DNA from: Eubacteriales bacterium | Lineage (GTDB): Bacteria > Bacillota > Clostridia > Lachnospirales > Lachnospiraceae | NCBI GenBank assembly: GCA_030536555.1 | Contig: JAUNPU010000009.1 | Span: forward strand, 41,149-105,148 | DNA length: 64,000 bases | Direction of reading: 5' to 3' | Shown: piece after piece, positions 41,640-51,352 of the stretch | Numbering within the stretch: the stretch's first letter is position 1 | Layout: every line of letters begins with the position of its first letter | Notes under the pieces: model-generated | The model's input: only the letters and a program-made list of their open reading frames with translations | Told to the model about the DNA's origin: nothing | Databases searched by the model: none | Position numbers and translations under genes: made by a program

Positions 41640-43229
41640 ATGTATCGGATTGTAATTGCAGACGATGAAGAATATGTCAGAGAGCTGGTTGCAAAGAATA
41701 TCAATCAGTCCGGCCGCGAATTTGTGGTGGTGGGCAAGGCGGAGAACGGCGAGGAAGCCATTGACCTGGTAAAAGAGCTGGAACCGGATATCCTGATCAC
41801 GGATATCTGTATGCCGATCGTCAGCGGTCTTGAACTGGTCCGGCAGATAAGAGAGCTGGACCGCAGCATCAAGACCGTGATCATCAGTGGTTACGACGAT
41901 TTCTCCTATGCCAAGCAGGCGGTATCCCTGGGAGTGACCGAGTACCTGCTGAAGCCGTTTTTGCCGGAGGAACTGCTGGAGGTGCTGGACAAGATCGGGG
42001 AGGAACTGCAGCGGCAGAAGACCCTGGTGACCAATATGCAGGAAATGCAGAATCAGATTCGGGATAATCTTCATTTCCGCCAGGAGAACCTGATCCGGAA
42101 GCTGCTGAAAAGGAAGATTTCTGAGGAACAGTTCCCGGAAGAATGCCGGAAAGCCGAGATGAATCTTCCGGCTCCCTTCTATGCGGTGGGAATCCTCAGA
42201 GTCAGTGCGGACGTGAGTGGTCTGCTGGCAGTTGTGAAGGATGAGTACTTTCCGAAGGAGGTCAGCACCTGTCTTGCGGAGCAGGATGAGCGGCAGAGTG
42301 TGATCCTGTTTGCCGGAACCTGCAGAAATGCCCGCACCTTTGAGCGGTACATCCGGGAAGGCATGGAGCAGCTCAGCGAGAGTATGGAGCGCTATTATGA
42401 CAGGCAGCTTTGCTGTGCGGTGGGACAGGTCTACGAGGACTGGAAGCAGATTCCGGAGTCCTATCAGGAGGCAAGGTCTGTCTGGAACGGAATTCTGGAT
42501 TTCAACGAGGCGGTGGTCTTCTACCAGGAGCAGATCAAAGCCCGGTCTGGCACGGAGTCAAATGGCATCGAACGACCGGTGGAGCTGGAAAATAACCTGC
42601 TGGTCAACATTCAGATGGGCAGGACGGAGCAGGCACTGGAGATACTGGGAGAGATCCTGCAGTATTATCAGCTGGTCAATGTCCGGCTCAGCGAGTTCGT
42701 CAGCATCTCTCTGGTGGAGATGGTATTTCACATATCCGGCACGCTGCGGAAAGCGGGAGGCGATGTCCAGCTCTGGAAAAATGAGGATGTGGTGGAGTAT
42801 CTGAAGAAGCACTTTGCTTACGGAAGCTTAAGTGATGCGAGAGAAGTGCTGGAGCAGTATGTGACCCGGTGCTGTGAGCAGTTTGCCATGGTGAATGAGA
42901 AGCAGGGAGACCGGATCGTGTACAACGTAAAGGAGCTGATCGAGAAGAATCTTGCCAATGAGGAGTTCAACCTGGAAAGTGCCTCTGCGCAGCTGTTTTT
43001 CAGCCACAATTATGTGCGGCAGATCTTCAAGCAGATCACGGGAGAGAGCTTTACGGAGTATCTGATCCGCAGAAGAATGGAGACAGCCAGAGAACTGCTT
43101 CAGAATCAGACATACAAGATACAGGACGTGGCAATCAGGACCGGCTACAGCAATCAGCGGTACTTTGCCAGCTGTTTTAAGAAGTATTACGGCTGTACAC
43201 CGACGGAATATCGGAACAGCCTGAAGTAA
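41640..43229 (+). CDS. YesN-type response regulator with AraC DNA-binding domain
   Basis: A 529-residue protein: receiver domain at residues 1-120 with acidic pocket D8/D9, phosphoacceptor D55 (ILITDICMP) and K105 (YLLKPF); a middle region of unknown fold; and a C-terminal AraC-type double helix-turn-helix (FNLESASAQLFFSHNYVRQI and YKIQDVAIRTGYSNQRYFAS). The start codon follows the kinase stop codon with no gap (TAGATG). It should activate the transporter and glycosidase genes around it. This kinase/regulator/importer layout is the usual control unit for glycan use in Lachnospiraceae. Confidence 0.94.
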   Translation: MYRIVIADDEEYVRELVAKNINQSGREFVVVGKAENGEEAIDLVKELEPDILITDICMPIVSGLELVRQIRELDRSIKTVIISGYDDFSYAKQAVSLGVTEYLLKPFLPEELLEVLDKIGEELQRQKTLVTNMQEMQNQIRDNLHFRQENLIRKLLKRKISEEQFPEECRKAEMNLPAPFYAVGILRVSADVSGLLAVVKDEYFPKEVSTCLAEQDERQSVILFAGTCRNARTFERYIREGMEQLSESMERYYDRQLCCAVGQVYEDWKQIPESYQEARSVWNGILDFNEAVVFYQEQIKARSGTESNGIERPVELENNLLVNIQMGRTEQALEILGEILQYYQLVNVRLSEFVSISLVEMVFHISGTLRKAGGDVQLWKNEDVVEYLKKHFAYGSLSDAREVLEQYVTRCCEQFAMVNEKQGDRIVYNVKELIEKNLANEEFNLESASAQLFFSHNYVRQIFKQITGESFTEYLIRRRMETARELLQNQTYKIQDVAIRTGYSNQRYFASCFKKYYGCTPTEYRNSLK

Positions 43230-43256
43230 AATCAGAGTGCTCAGGAGGAAAATACA

Positions 43257-44258
43257 ATGGCGAAAATGATGCCGGAATTAACATCCAGCAGTGTAATCAC
43301 AAGATATCAGGGCGGCGAGCCGGTGCTCAGCAAGAAGGATATTCCCTATGAGGCGGAATGCATCTTCAATGCGGGAGTGGCAAAGTATCAGGGGCAGTAT
43401 GTGATGGTGTTCCGCAATGATTACCAGTACAACGGAAAAGGTGCCTTTGACAAGTGCTGCATCGGAATCGCATTCAGTGAGGACGGAGTGCACTGGGATG
43501 TGAGAAAAGAGCCGTTTCTGACGGTGGAGGATATGAATGACCCGGAGATTACCCGGGTGTATGACCCGCGTCTGACGGTGATCGAAGGAAAGCTGTATCT
43601 GTGCTTTGCGGTGGATACAAAGCATGGTCTGCGGGGCGGTGTTGCTGTGACAGAGGACTTAAAGACTATCAGGGTACTGAGTATGACCGTGCCGGATAAC
43701 CGCAATATGGTGCTGTTTCCGGAGAAAATCAATGGACGGTATGTGCGGCTGGAGCGGCCGTTCCCGGTGTACTCCAGAGGCGGTATTGACCGCTTTGACA
43801 TCTGGATGTCCTTCTCTGAGGATCTGAAATACTGGGGGGATTCCAGACTGCTGATGGGCGTGGAGGATGTGCCCTTTGCCAATGACAAGATTGGTCCGGG
43901 TGCGCCGCCGGTGAAGACGGAAGCTGGCTGGCTGACTCTGTTCCACACGGTGGATATCGACCGCACAAGAGGGAAAAACGGCTGGGAGGACACCTGGCAG
44001 AAGCGCTACTGTGCCGGTGTGATGCTGCTGGACTTGGAGGACCCGTCCAGGATCATCGGAATGTCCAGAGAGCCGTTGATCGCACCGGAGACGGTGTGGG
44101 AGGCAGATGAGGGATTTCGCACCAATGTGATCTTCCCGGGCGGTCTGATCCTGGAGGATGATGGTACGGTGAAGATCTACTACGGGGCTTCTGACACCGT
44201 GGAGTGTATGGCGACCGCGAAGGTGGAGGACCTGATCGCACTGTGCCAGCCGGTATAA
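43257..44258 (+). CDS. GH130-family beta-mannoside phosphorylase or hydrolase
   Basis: A 333-residue five-bladed propeller enzyme of family GH130. The catalytic aspartate is D103 in RVYDPRLT; other family stretches are IDRFDIWMSFSEDLKYWG, KIGPGAPPVKTEAGW and IFPGGLILEDDGTVKIYYG. Most characterised members split beta-1,4- or beta-1,2-mannosides with phosphate to give mannose 1-phosphate; some hydrolyse instead. No signal peptide is present, so it acts on imported oligosaccharides. The presence of a phosphohexomutase at the end of the locus fits the phosphorylase reading. Subfamily cannot be fixed by eye. Confidence 0.87.
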   Translation: MAKMMPELTSSSVITRYQGGEPVLSKKDIPYEAECIFNAGVAKYQGQYVMVFRNDYQYNGKGAFDKCCIGIAFSEDGVHWDVRKEPFLTVEDMNDPEITRVYDPRLTVIEGKLYLCFAVDTKHGLRGGVAVTEDLKTIRVLSMTVPDNRNMVLFPEKINGRYVRLERPFPVYSRGGIDRFDIWMSFSEDLKYWGDSRLLMGVEDVPFANDKIGPGAPPVKTEAGWLTLFHTVDIDRTRGKNGWEDTWQKRYCAGVMLLDLEDPSRIIGMSREPLIAPETVWEADEGFRTNVIFPGGLILEDDGTVKIYYGASDTVECMATAKVEDLIALCQPV

Positions 44259-44295
44259 CCTGCATACATTTAAGAATAGAGAGAGGACAAGAGCG

Positions 44296-47200
44296 ATGGA
44301 GGAAGAGATGCGGCGGCGGTTCGAGAATCCGCCCAGGGAATATCGGGGAACCCCCTTCTGGGCGTGGAACTGCAGGATGACGAAGGAGCAGGTGGACCAC
44401 ACCCTTCAGGAGCTGAAGGAGATGGGAATGGGCGGTGCCTACTTTCACTGCAGAACCGGCATGGATATGCCCTATCTGGGACCGGAATTTATGGAAATGA
44501 TGCAGTATGCCCATAAGAAAGCCCAGGAGCTGGGTCTGATGACCTGCCTGTACGATGAGGACCGCTGGCCGTCCGGATTTGCAGGTGGTCTGGTGACGCG
44601 GGAGGAGCAGTACCGCAGCCGGTTCCTGGCATTTTCTCCTGACAAGCTTCCGCTTTGGGAGGAGGTGGCGGAGCAGGAGCTTACGTCCTGCGCAAAGGCG
44701 GTATCCAGCGGAAGGCGGAGGCTTCTGGCAAGGTATGAGGTGGAGCTGGAGGATGGATATCTGAAGGCATACCGCAGGCTTAAGGAAGGGGAGGACGGCA
44801 GAGCATACAAAAATCTCTGGTATGCGTATCTGGAGATTGCCGGTGACAATCCCTGGTTCAACAATCAGGCTTATGTCAATACCCTGGACCCGAAGGCGGT
44901 GAGGCGGTTTCTTGACGTCACCTACGAAGCCTATTACCGGGAGTTCGGAAAAGATTTCGGAACGAAGATTCCGTATATCTTCACAGATGAGCCCCAGTTT
45001 TCCTTTAAGACTACCCTGGGCTTTGCGAAAGAGCGGACGATGCAGACCCTTCCCTATACGGATGACTTCGAGGAGACCTTCTATAAGGCTTATGGCACGC
45101 ACTTTCTGGATCATCTGCCGGAGGTCTTCTGGGATCTGCCGGATGGTCAGATCTCCGTTCACCGATACCATTATCACGACCATGTGTGTGAACGGTTTGT
45201 GGAGGCGTATGCAGACCAGATCGGCGGCTGGTGTCAGGAACATGGAATCGCCCTGACCGGGCATATGATGCGGGAGCCGTTCTTAGAGTGGCAGACCTAT
45301 GCGCTGGGGGAGGCAATGCGCTCCTATCGTTCTTTTGGAGTTCCGGGTATCGATATGCTCTGCGACCGCCGGGAACTGACGACCGCCAAGCAGGCGCAGA
45401 GTGCCGTGCATCAGTATCACTGTCCGGGAATGACCAGTGAGCTTTACGGCGTCACCAACTGGGATTTTGACTTTCGGGGACATAAGCTGGCAGGAGACTG
45501 GCAGGCAGCGCTGGGCGTGACCAGACGGACCCATCATCTGACCTGGACGACCATGGCTGGGGAGGCGAAGCGGGACTACCCGGCGCCCATCGGCTATCAG
45601 TCCCCCTGGTATCGGGAATATCCTTACATCGAAGATTACTTTGCCAGACTGAACACGGTGCTGAGTCAGGGCGAGCCGGTGGTGAAGGTGGGCGTCATCC
45701 ACCCGATCGAGTCCTACTGGCTGTACTGGGGAACCAGAGAGCACACGGAAGGAATCCGGAAGGACCGGGAGGACAAGTTTCAGTCTCTGGTGAAGTGGCT
45801 GCTTTACGGACTGATGGACTTTGACTTTATTTCCGAGTCCCTGCTGGCAGACTTTCAGCAGGAGGACGCCCAGGGCTTCCAGGTGGGAGCCATGCATTAC
45901 GATGCGATTCTGATCCCGGACTGCGTGACGCTTCGCGGCACCACCATGAAGCGGCTGGAGGAGTTTGCGCTGCGGGGCGGAAAGGTGGTATTTGCAGGGC
46001 AGATTCCGACCCATGTGGATGCGATTCCAAGTGAAGGACCGGGGAGACTGGCAGAAACGTGCAGACAAATCGCTTATTCGCGGTATGAGATTCTGGAAAG
46101 TCTCAAGGAGGAGCGGCTGGTGGATGTCCGCATGGCGGATGGAAGCCGCAGCGAAAATATGCTGTATCAGATGAGGAGAGATGGGGACAGGCGGTTTTTG
46201 TTCCTCTGCCACAGTGAAAAGCCGGTGAACCCGGATCTGGCTGTGAGAGAAGAGCTGCAGATTCAGGTGAAGGGATGCTGGAAGGTGGAGAAATGGAATC
46301 CTCAGACTGGAGAGGCGGAGGCGTGCCGATATCAGCAAAGAAATGGAACGACCTGCTGGCGGGAAGAGGCGTATGAGTATGATTCCTTTTTGTATGAGCT
46401 GGAGCCCGGGGAGAAAGTGGATTGCAGAAGCGGGCTGGTTCGGGGAAGTGAGCATGCTCAGGGCAGCGAGCTGGTTCAGGGCAGTGAGTTATCTGAGATG
46501 CAGACAGATGAATTGCCGGAAGGTTCCCGGAACGATGCTTGCTGGAAAGAAGCAGAGATTTTGCGGTGCGAGTCTGTTCCGGTGATTCTGGACGAGCCCA
46601 ACGTCCTTTTATTGGATCAGGCGGAATACGCCCTGGACGGGGAGCCATGGAGTGCCAAGGAGGAGATTCTGCGGCTGGACAATGTCTGTCGGAAGCGGCT
46701 GGGATATCCGCTGCGGACAGAAGCCTTTGCTCAGCCCTGGGTAGATCAGGAGCGGGAGGTGTCTGTTCACAGTCTGAAGCTGCGCTTTGAGATTGAGGCG
46801 GATTATGCAGCAGAAGAGATTTCTCTGGCGCTGGAGACGCCGGAGCAGACGAGGCTCTGGTGGAACGGAACTTCGGTTTCTTCCCAGGTGACCGGCTGGT
46901 ATACAGACCGTGATATTAAGACAGTGAAGCTTCCGGGACTGAAGACCGGAACCAATGAGCTGATTGCCGAGCTGCCGTACACATCCAGATTCCATGTGGA
47001 AGCCATGTATCTGCTGGGCGACTTTGGCGTGCGCGTGGCGGGCAGAACGGCGCGGATTACGGAACCGGTGAGAATGCTGGCATTTGGAGATATCTGCCAT
47101 CAGGGACTGCCCTTCTATGGCGGGAACATCTGCTATCAGATGGACTTTCGGCTGGAACAGGAGGAGACGCTGGCTCTGGAAGCTACAAAGTTCCGCTGTC

Positions 47201-47493
47201 CGGTGATCCGGGGCAGTCTGGACGGTCAGGAGAAGGGCTATATTGCCATTGCGCCTTACCGTATGGAGCTGGGACGGGTACAGCCGGGACATCACAGACT
47301 GGAGCTGATCGCATTCGGAAATCGGGTGAATACCTTCGGTCCGGTTCACAACTGCAACCAGACGGAGCAGTGGATCGGTCCAAATGCGTGGAGAAGCAGC
47401 GGGAGTGCCTGGTCCTACGAGTATCAGTTAAAGCCAACCGGCATTCTGATCAGTCCGGTGATGAAGAAACGAGGGCAGGAACAGGCAAAATGA
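44296..47493 (+). CDS. Large GH106-like glycoside hydrolase
   Basis: A 1065-residue cytosolic protein. The start (NPPREYRGTPFWAWNCRM) and the GMGGAYFHCRTGMDMPYLG and CLYDEDRWPSGFAGG stretches match the alpha-L-rhamnosidase-like family GH106 and its relatives; possible catalytic acids lie in FTDEPQFSF and HMMREPFLEW. The C-terminal third is a beta-sandwich domain. Around residues 714-735 there is a repeat-like insertion (GSEHAQGSELVQGSEL), probably a flexible linker grown by slippage. Together with GH130 it suggests breakdown of a rhamnose- or mannose-containing glycan. The true substrate is uncertain since this superfamily includes several unclassified enzymes. Confidence 0.75.
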   Translation: MEEEMRRRFENPPREYRGTPFWAWNCRMTKEQVDHTLQELKEMGMGGAYFHCRTGMDMPYLGPEFMEMMQYAHKKAQELGLMTCLYDEDRWPSGFAGGLVTREEQYRSRFLAFSPDKLPLWEEVAEQELTSCAKAVSSGRRRLLARYEVELEDGYLKAYRRLKEGEDGRAYKNLWYAYLEIAGDNPWFNNQAYVNTLDPKAVRRFLDVTYEAYYREFGKDFGTKIPYIFTDEPQFSFKTTLGFAKERTMQTLPYTDDFEETFYKAYGTHFLDHLPEVFWDLPDGQISVHRYHYHDHVCERFVEAYADQIGGWCQEHGIALTGHMMREPFLEWQTYALGEAMRSYRSFGVPGIDMLCDRRELTTAKQAQSAVHQYHCPGMTSELYGVTNWDFDFRGHKLAGDWQAALGVTRRTHHLTWTTMAGEAKRDYPAPIGYQSPWYREYPYIEDYFARLNTVLSQGEPVVKVGVIHPIESYWLYWGTREHTEGIRKDREDKFQSLVKWLLYGLMDFDFISESLLADFQQEDAQGFQVGAMHYDAILIPDCVTLRGTTMKRLEEFALRGGKVVFAGQIPTHVDAIPSEGPGRLAETCRQIAYSRYEILESLKEERLVDVRMADGSRSENMLYQMRRDGDRRFLFLCHSEKPVNPDLAVREELQIQVKGCWKVEKWNPQTGEAEACRYQQRNGTTCWREEAYEYDSFLYELEPGEKVDCRSGLVRGSEHAQGSELVQGSELSEMQTDELPEGSRNDACWKEAEILRCESVPVILDEPNVLLLDQAEYALDGEPWSAKEEILRLDNVCRKRLGYPLRTEAFAQPWVDQEREVSVHSLKLRFEIEADYAAEEISLALETPEQTRLWWNGTSVSSQVTGWYTDRDIKTVKLPGLKTGTNELIAELPYTSRFHVEAMYLLGDFGVRVAGRTARITEPVRMLAFGDICHQGLPFYGGNICYQMDFRLEQEETLALEATKFRCPVIRGSLDGQEKGYIAIAPYRMELGRVQPGHHRLELIAFGNRVNTFGPVHNCNQTEQWIGPNAWRSSGSAWSYEYQLKPTGILISPVMKKRGQEQAK

Positions 47494-47536
47494 TATACCT
47501 GCTGACGGAACAGGAAGAAGAAAAGAGGACACAGGC

Positions 47537-49204
47537 ATGACTTATCAGGAAACCTATCAGTTCTGGTGTGAATCAGACTATTTTGATGAGAAGACAAGAG
47601 AGGAGCTTCTGGCATTACGGGGAAATGAGGCAGAGATCGAAGATCGTTTCTACCGGGAGCTGGCATTTGGAACCGGCGGTCTGCGGGGAATCATAGGCGC
47701 AGGAACCAACCGGATGAACATCTACACCGTGCGAAAAGCGACCCAGGGGCTTGCCAATTATATTATCCGTCAGGGCGGTCAGAGCCGGGGCGTTGCGATT
47801 GCCTATGATTCCAGACGGATGTCGGAGGAATTCAGCGAAGAGGCAGCTCTGTGCCTGAATGCCAACGGAATCAGAACCTATCGCTTTGACAGTCTGCGGC
47901 CGACGCCGGAGCTGTCCTTTACTGTGCGGGAGCTGGGCTGTATTGCGGGAATCGTGATTACGGCAAGTCACAATCCGGCAGAATACAATGGCTATAAGGT
48001 ATACTGGGAAGACGGGGCGCAGATCACTGCACCGAAGGACAGAGAGATCATAGAAGAGGTGTATCAGGTGACCGGTTACGACCAGGTGAAGACCATGAGC
48101 CGTCAGGAAGCCGAAAGCCTGGGACTGTATCAGGTCATAGGAGAGGAGCTTGACCGGCGCTATCTGGATGAGCTGAAAAAGCTGGTGCTTCACCCGGAGG
48201 TGATCCGCGAAATGGCAGACCAGATCCGGATCGTGTATACACCGCTTCACGGAACCGGAAGAGTGCCGGTGAAGACTATATTACAGGAGCTGGGATTTAC
48301 CAGGGTGTCCGTGGTTCCGGAGCAGGAGATGCCGGACGGCAACTTCCCGACGGTCTCCTATCCCAATCCGGAGGATAAGAACGCATTTAAGCTGGCGTTA
48401 AAGCTGGCAGAGCAGACCGATGCGGATCTGGTGCTGGCAACGGACCCGGATGCAGACCGGCTGGGAGTCTACGGAAAGGATTCCCAGACAGGAGAGTACC
48501 ATGCATTTACGGGAAATATGTCCGGCATTCTGATCTGTGAATATCTTCTGAGCCAGAGAAAAGCCATGGGACGGCTTCCTGACAATGGCGCGGTAGTAAA
48601 AACCATCGTGACGACGGACATGGCAGATGCGCTGGCGGCGGAATATGGCGTCGAGGTGGTGGAAGTCCTGACAGGCTTTAAGTACATCGGAGAGCAGATC
48701 AAATGGTTTGAGGAGAGCGGTGCGCATACATACCTGTTCGGATTTGAGGAAAGCTACGGCTGTCTGACCGGAACCTACGCCAGAGACAAGGATGCAGTGG
48801 GCGCTGTGGCAGCCCTCTGTGAGGCAGCAGCATACTATAAGAAGCAGGGACTGACCCTGTGGGACCAGATGCAGCGGCTGTATGCAAAGTATGGACACTA
48901 CGAGGAGACCCTGAATACCGTGACCTTGAAGGGAATCGACGGCGCGGCTCAGATGAGGCGCCAGATGGAGGAGATGAGAAGCAATCCGCCGAAGGAGATG
49001 GAAGGTCTGAAGGTTCGAAAGGTACGCGACTATCTGACCGGAACGACCTGGGACCTGGAGACGGGGGAGAGAGGTACGCTTACGCTTCCAAAATCCGATG
49101 TGCTGTACTTTGAACTGGAGCAGCATGGCTGGTGCTGCGTGAGACCTTCCGGTACGGAGCCGAAGATCAAGTATTATACAGGGAAATTGCAGACTCGTCT
49201 GTAG
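47537..49204 (+). CDS. Phosphoglucomutase/phosphomannomutase
   Basis: A 555-residue alpha-phosphohexomutase. The phosphoserine is S144 in TASHNPAEYNGYK, the metal loop is DPDADRLG, the sugar-binding loop is GFEESYGCLTG and the phosphate-binding loop RPSGTEPKIK, all in normal order. It interconverts hexose 1-phosphate and 6-phosphate. As the last gene of the glycan locus it would turn mannose 1-phosphate from the GH130 enzyme, or glucose 1-phosphate, into the 6-phosphate for glycolysis. No terminator hairpin of the usual kind follows; instead copy 3 of the palindromic element starts ten bases after the stop. Confidence 0.94.
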   Translation: MTYQETYQFWCESDYFDEKTREELLALRGNEAEIEDRFYRELAFGTGGLRGIIGAGTNRMNIYTVRKATQGLANYIIRQGGQSRGVAIAYDSRRMSEEFSEEAALCLNANGIRTYRFDSLRPTPELSFTVRELGCIAGIVITASHNPAEYNGYKVYWEDGAQITAPKDREIIEEVYQVTGYDQVKTMSRQEAESLGLYQVIGEELDRRYLDELKKLVLHPEVIREMADQIRIVYTPLHGTGRVPVKTILQELGFTRVSVVPEQEMPDGNFPTVSYPNPEDKNAFKLALKLAEQTDADLVLATDPDADRLGVYGKDSQTGEYHAFTGNMSGILICEYLLSQRKAMGRLPDNGAVVKTIVTTDMADALAAEYGVEVVEVLTGFKYIGEQIKWFEESGAHTYLFGFEESYGCLTGTYARDKDAVGAVAALCEAAAYYKKQGLTLWDQMQRLYAKYGHYEETLNTVTLKGIDGAAQMRRQMEEMRSNPPKEMEGLKVRKVRDYLTGTTWDLETGERGTLTLPKSDVLYFELEQHGWCCVRPSGTEPKIKYYTGKLQTRL

Positions 49205-49214
49205 AGGATTGAAT

Positions 49215-49479
49215 TTTGGACAATTAATGGCGAAAATCCGAAAAATTATCCAAAATTCTGTGGGAATACTTGATTTGAGTTGAAAAACGAGGACGTTTGG
49301 ACAATTATTGCCAGTTTCCGTAGAAATTGTCCAAAAATCGGGAGATTTTGGATAATTAAGGGGTGATTTGAAGGAAAATTGTCCAAAAAATGTTTTATGT
49401 TAATCATCTGAGACGCGAAATTCTTGTTTTCCGGAATGGATTGGATAATTTTTAAGGAAATATTCATTTATTGTCCAAA
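49215..49479 (-). repeat. Four-palindrome intergenic element, copy 3 (inverted)
   Basis: Read on the minus strand, palindromes 1 to 4 are at 49479-49440, 49387-49347 (41 bp), 49335-49296 and 49254-49215. Gaps are 52, 11 and 41 bp, the same as copy 2 and nearly the same as copy 1. Palindrome 1 has one end mismatch. The linker before palindrome 2 contains GATTAACATAAAACA, the counterpart of GGTTGACATAAAACA in the other copies. The remaining bases to 49697 hold only a promoter; a short frame without start (49553-49660) is not called as a gene. Confidence 0.85.
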
Positions 49480-49617
49480 GCTTGCCACTATATACGGTAT
49501 TGCCATGATTAGTGAGTAGTAAAATACCATATCCTAGACTTATAACATATTAATTGGTATTGACGGGAAAGTTCAAAAAGAGCTTGAAATTAGCATAGAG
49601 GCGGGAAAATTACGTGG

Positions 49618-49646
49618 TTGTAAGTTTGAAACCAATCGAATATAAT
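49618..49646 (+). promoter_or_regulatory. Promoter of the second AAA-ATPase-like gene
   Basis: TTGTAA (49618-49623), 17 bp, TATAAT (49641-49646), about 52 bp ahead of the GTG start. Confidence 0.65.
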
Positions 49647-49697
49647 AGAAAGTAATACATAGCACAACATGTGAATCGCTGGAAAGGATGTGAGTAC

Positions 49698-51347
49698 GTG
49701 ACAGAGAAGAAAAGGCTGCCAATCGGGAATGATGATTTTGGCGAAATCCGGAGAAACGGTGCATATTATGTTGATAAAAGTCTGATGATCAGGGATTTTT
49801 TAGAGTTTCATGATAAGGTAGCGCTGATTTCACGTCCCAGACGGTTTGGCAAGACGCTGAATATGACCATGATTCGGGAGTTTTTTGATATTACAAAGGA
49901 CAGTCGGGGTATTTTTGAAGGCTTGAAGATCATGGATACAGAATATGCGGACCAGATCAATTCCAGACCGGTTATTTACTTTACATTCAAGGACTGTAAA
50001 GGGACTACGGCAGATGAGATGTTTTACATGATGAAGCGCCAGATCTATCAGGAGTATCTGAGATATGAAAAGATATTCCGAAGCAGGGTGGACAGGGATT
50101 CTCTGGAAGGTCGAAGCTTTTATGGCATGATCGATATTTTGTGGGACAACCATTCTCATCATGCATATTACTCCAGAGCACTGTGGCAGCTGATACAGTC
50201 TGTACGGGACTTTTATGAGATAGAGCCGATTCTTCTGATTGATGAGTACGATCAGCCGATTATGAGCAGCTACGAGTTTGGATATCATGATCAGGTGGGA
50301 ACATTTTTTTCGAATTTTTACGGCAGTGCCATGAAAGGAAATTCTGCTTTGAGTCAGGCACTTCTCAGCGGAGTCCAGCGTGTTGCGAAGGAAAGTATTT
50401 TTTCACAGTTTAACAATGCGCGGGTATACACGGTTCTTCATAAGCAGTATGCGCCATATTTTGGACTTACAGTTCAGGAGACAGAGCGGCTGCTGACTGA
50501 TTATGGCAGGGAGCTGGACGAGCAGGTCAGAAAGAAATATGATGGCTATCTGTTTGGCGGAATCGAGATGTACAATCCCTGGTCTGTGCTGAATTATGCG
50601 GATATGGGGGAACTGGATAACTACTGGGTGAATACCTCTTCCAATTACCTGGTCCGTAAGGCACTGCAGGCGGCAGACAGGCGCTTCTGGGAGGATTTTG
50701 ACCGATTGGTGACGGGGCAGGAGATTCCGGTGTGGCTGACGCTTGAGACTTCTTATGTAGAGCGTGACAGCAATTACAGCCTGTGGGGGCTTTTGGTGAA
50801 TTCCGGTTATCTGACAGCCTGCAGGCGGATTGATGCCAATACGGCGCTGGTGAAGATTCCCAATGACGAGGTGATGTCGGAGTTTCAGGTATTGATATCT
50901 GAAATATCGGGAGTCAATGGTCTTGACCTGCAGCAGATGCTTTCCTGCCTGCTGAAGAAAGATATGGAGCGCTTTTTTGAGTTGTATCGGGATATTGTCA
51001 TTTCCTGCACCAGTTATATGGATGCGAAAGAAAATGCGTATCATATGTTGTTCCTTGGAATGTGTATCACGCTTCGCGGAGCATACAAGGTGACCAGCAA
51101 TATAGAAGCAGGATATGGAAGAAGTGATATTACGCTGGAAGCACTAAAGCCGGGAGGAACCAGCGTCATTGTGGAATTTAAGCAGGGAGAAGATATAGAA
51201 CATCTGAAAAAAGAGGCATTGCAGCAGATTCTCGATAAGCGGTATTATACAGGGTTAAGCGGAGAGATTATCTGCGTGGGACTGGCGCATGATAAGAAGC
51301 GTTGTGAGATGGCTTATAAGATGATAAACTTAAGAACTCGAAGGTAA
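49698..51347 (+). CDS. AAA-ATPase-like protein with C-terminal PD-(D/E)XK domain (DUF1703 type)
   Basis: The protein opens with the family signature LPIGNDDFGEIRRNGAYYVDKS, then Walker A SRPRRFGKTLN and Walker B LLIDEYDQPI, and ends with a PD-(D/E)XK domain (YGRSDITLEAL, then VIVEFKQGE). This AAA-ATPase_like/DUF1703 family is very frequent and variable in gut anaerobes; its function is unknown. Codon use is more AT-rich than the neighbours and it follows a copy of the palindromic element, both hinting at later gain. GTG 49698 has AAAGGATG upstream. Its stop lies only five bases before hemC, so heme-gene transcription may come through it. Confidence 0.85.
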   Translation: MTEKKRLPIGNDDFGEIRRNGAYYVDKSLMIRDFLEFHDKVALISRPRRFGKTLNMTMIREFFDITKDSRGIFEGLKIMDTEYADQINSRPVIYFTFKDCKGTTADEMFYMMKRQIYQEYLRYEKIFRSRVDRDSLEGRSFYGMIDILWDNHSHHAYYSRALWQLIQSVRDFYEIEPILLIDEYDQPIMSSYEFGYHDQVGTFFSNFYGSAMKGNSALSQALLSGVQRVAKESIFSQFNNARVYTVLHKQYAPYFGLTVQETERLLTDYGRELDEQVRKKYDGYLFGGIEMYNPWSVLNYADMGELDNYWVNTSSNYLVRKALQAADRRFWEDFDRLVTGQEIPVWLTLETSYVERDSNYSLWGLLVNSGYLTACRRIDANTALVKIPNDEVMSEFQVLISEISGVNGLDLQQMLSCLLKKDMERFFELYRDIVISCTSYMDAKENAYHMLFLGMCITLRGAYKVTSNIEAGYGRSDITLEALKPGGTSVIVEFKQGEDIEHLKKEALQQILDKRYYTGLSGEIICVGLAHDKKRCEMAYKMINLRTRR

Positions 51348-51352
51348 AGAAC

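Noticed and set aside
49553..49660. Short open frame (IGIDGKVQKELEIS and onward) before the second AAA-like gene
   Set aside because: No start codon or ribosome site, and it overlaps the promoter of the AAA-like gene; at most a remnant.
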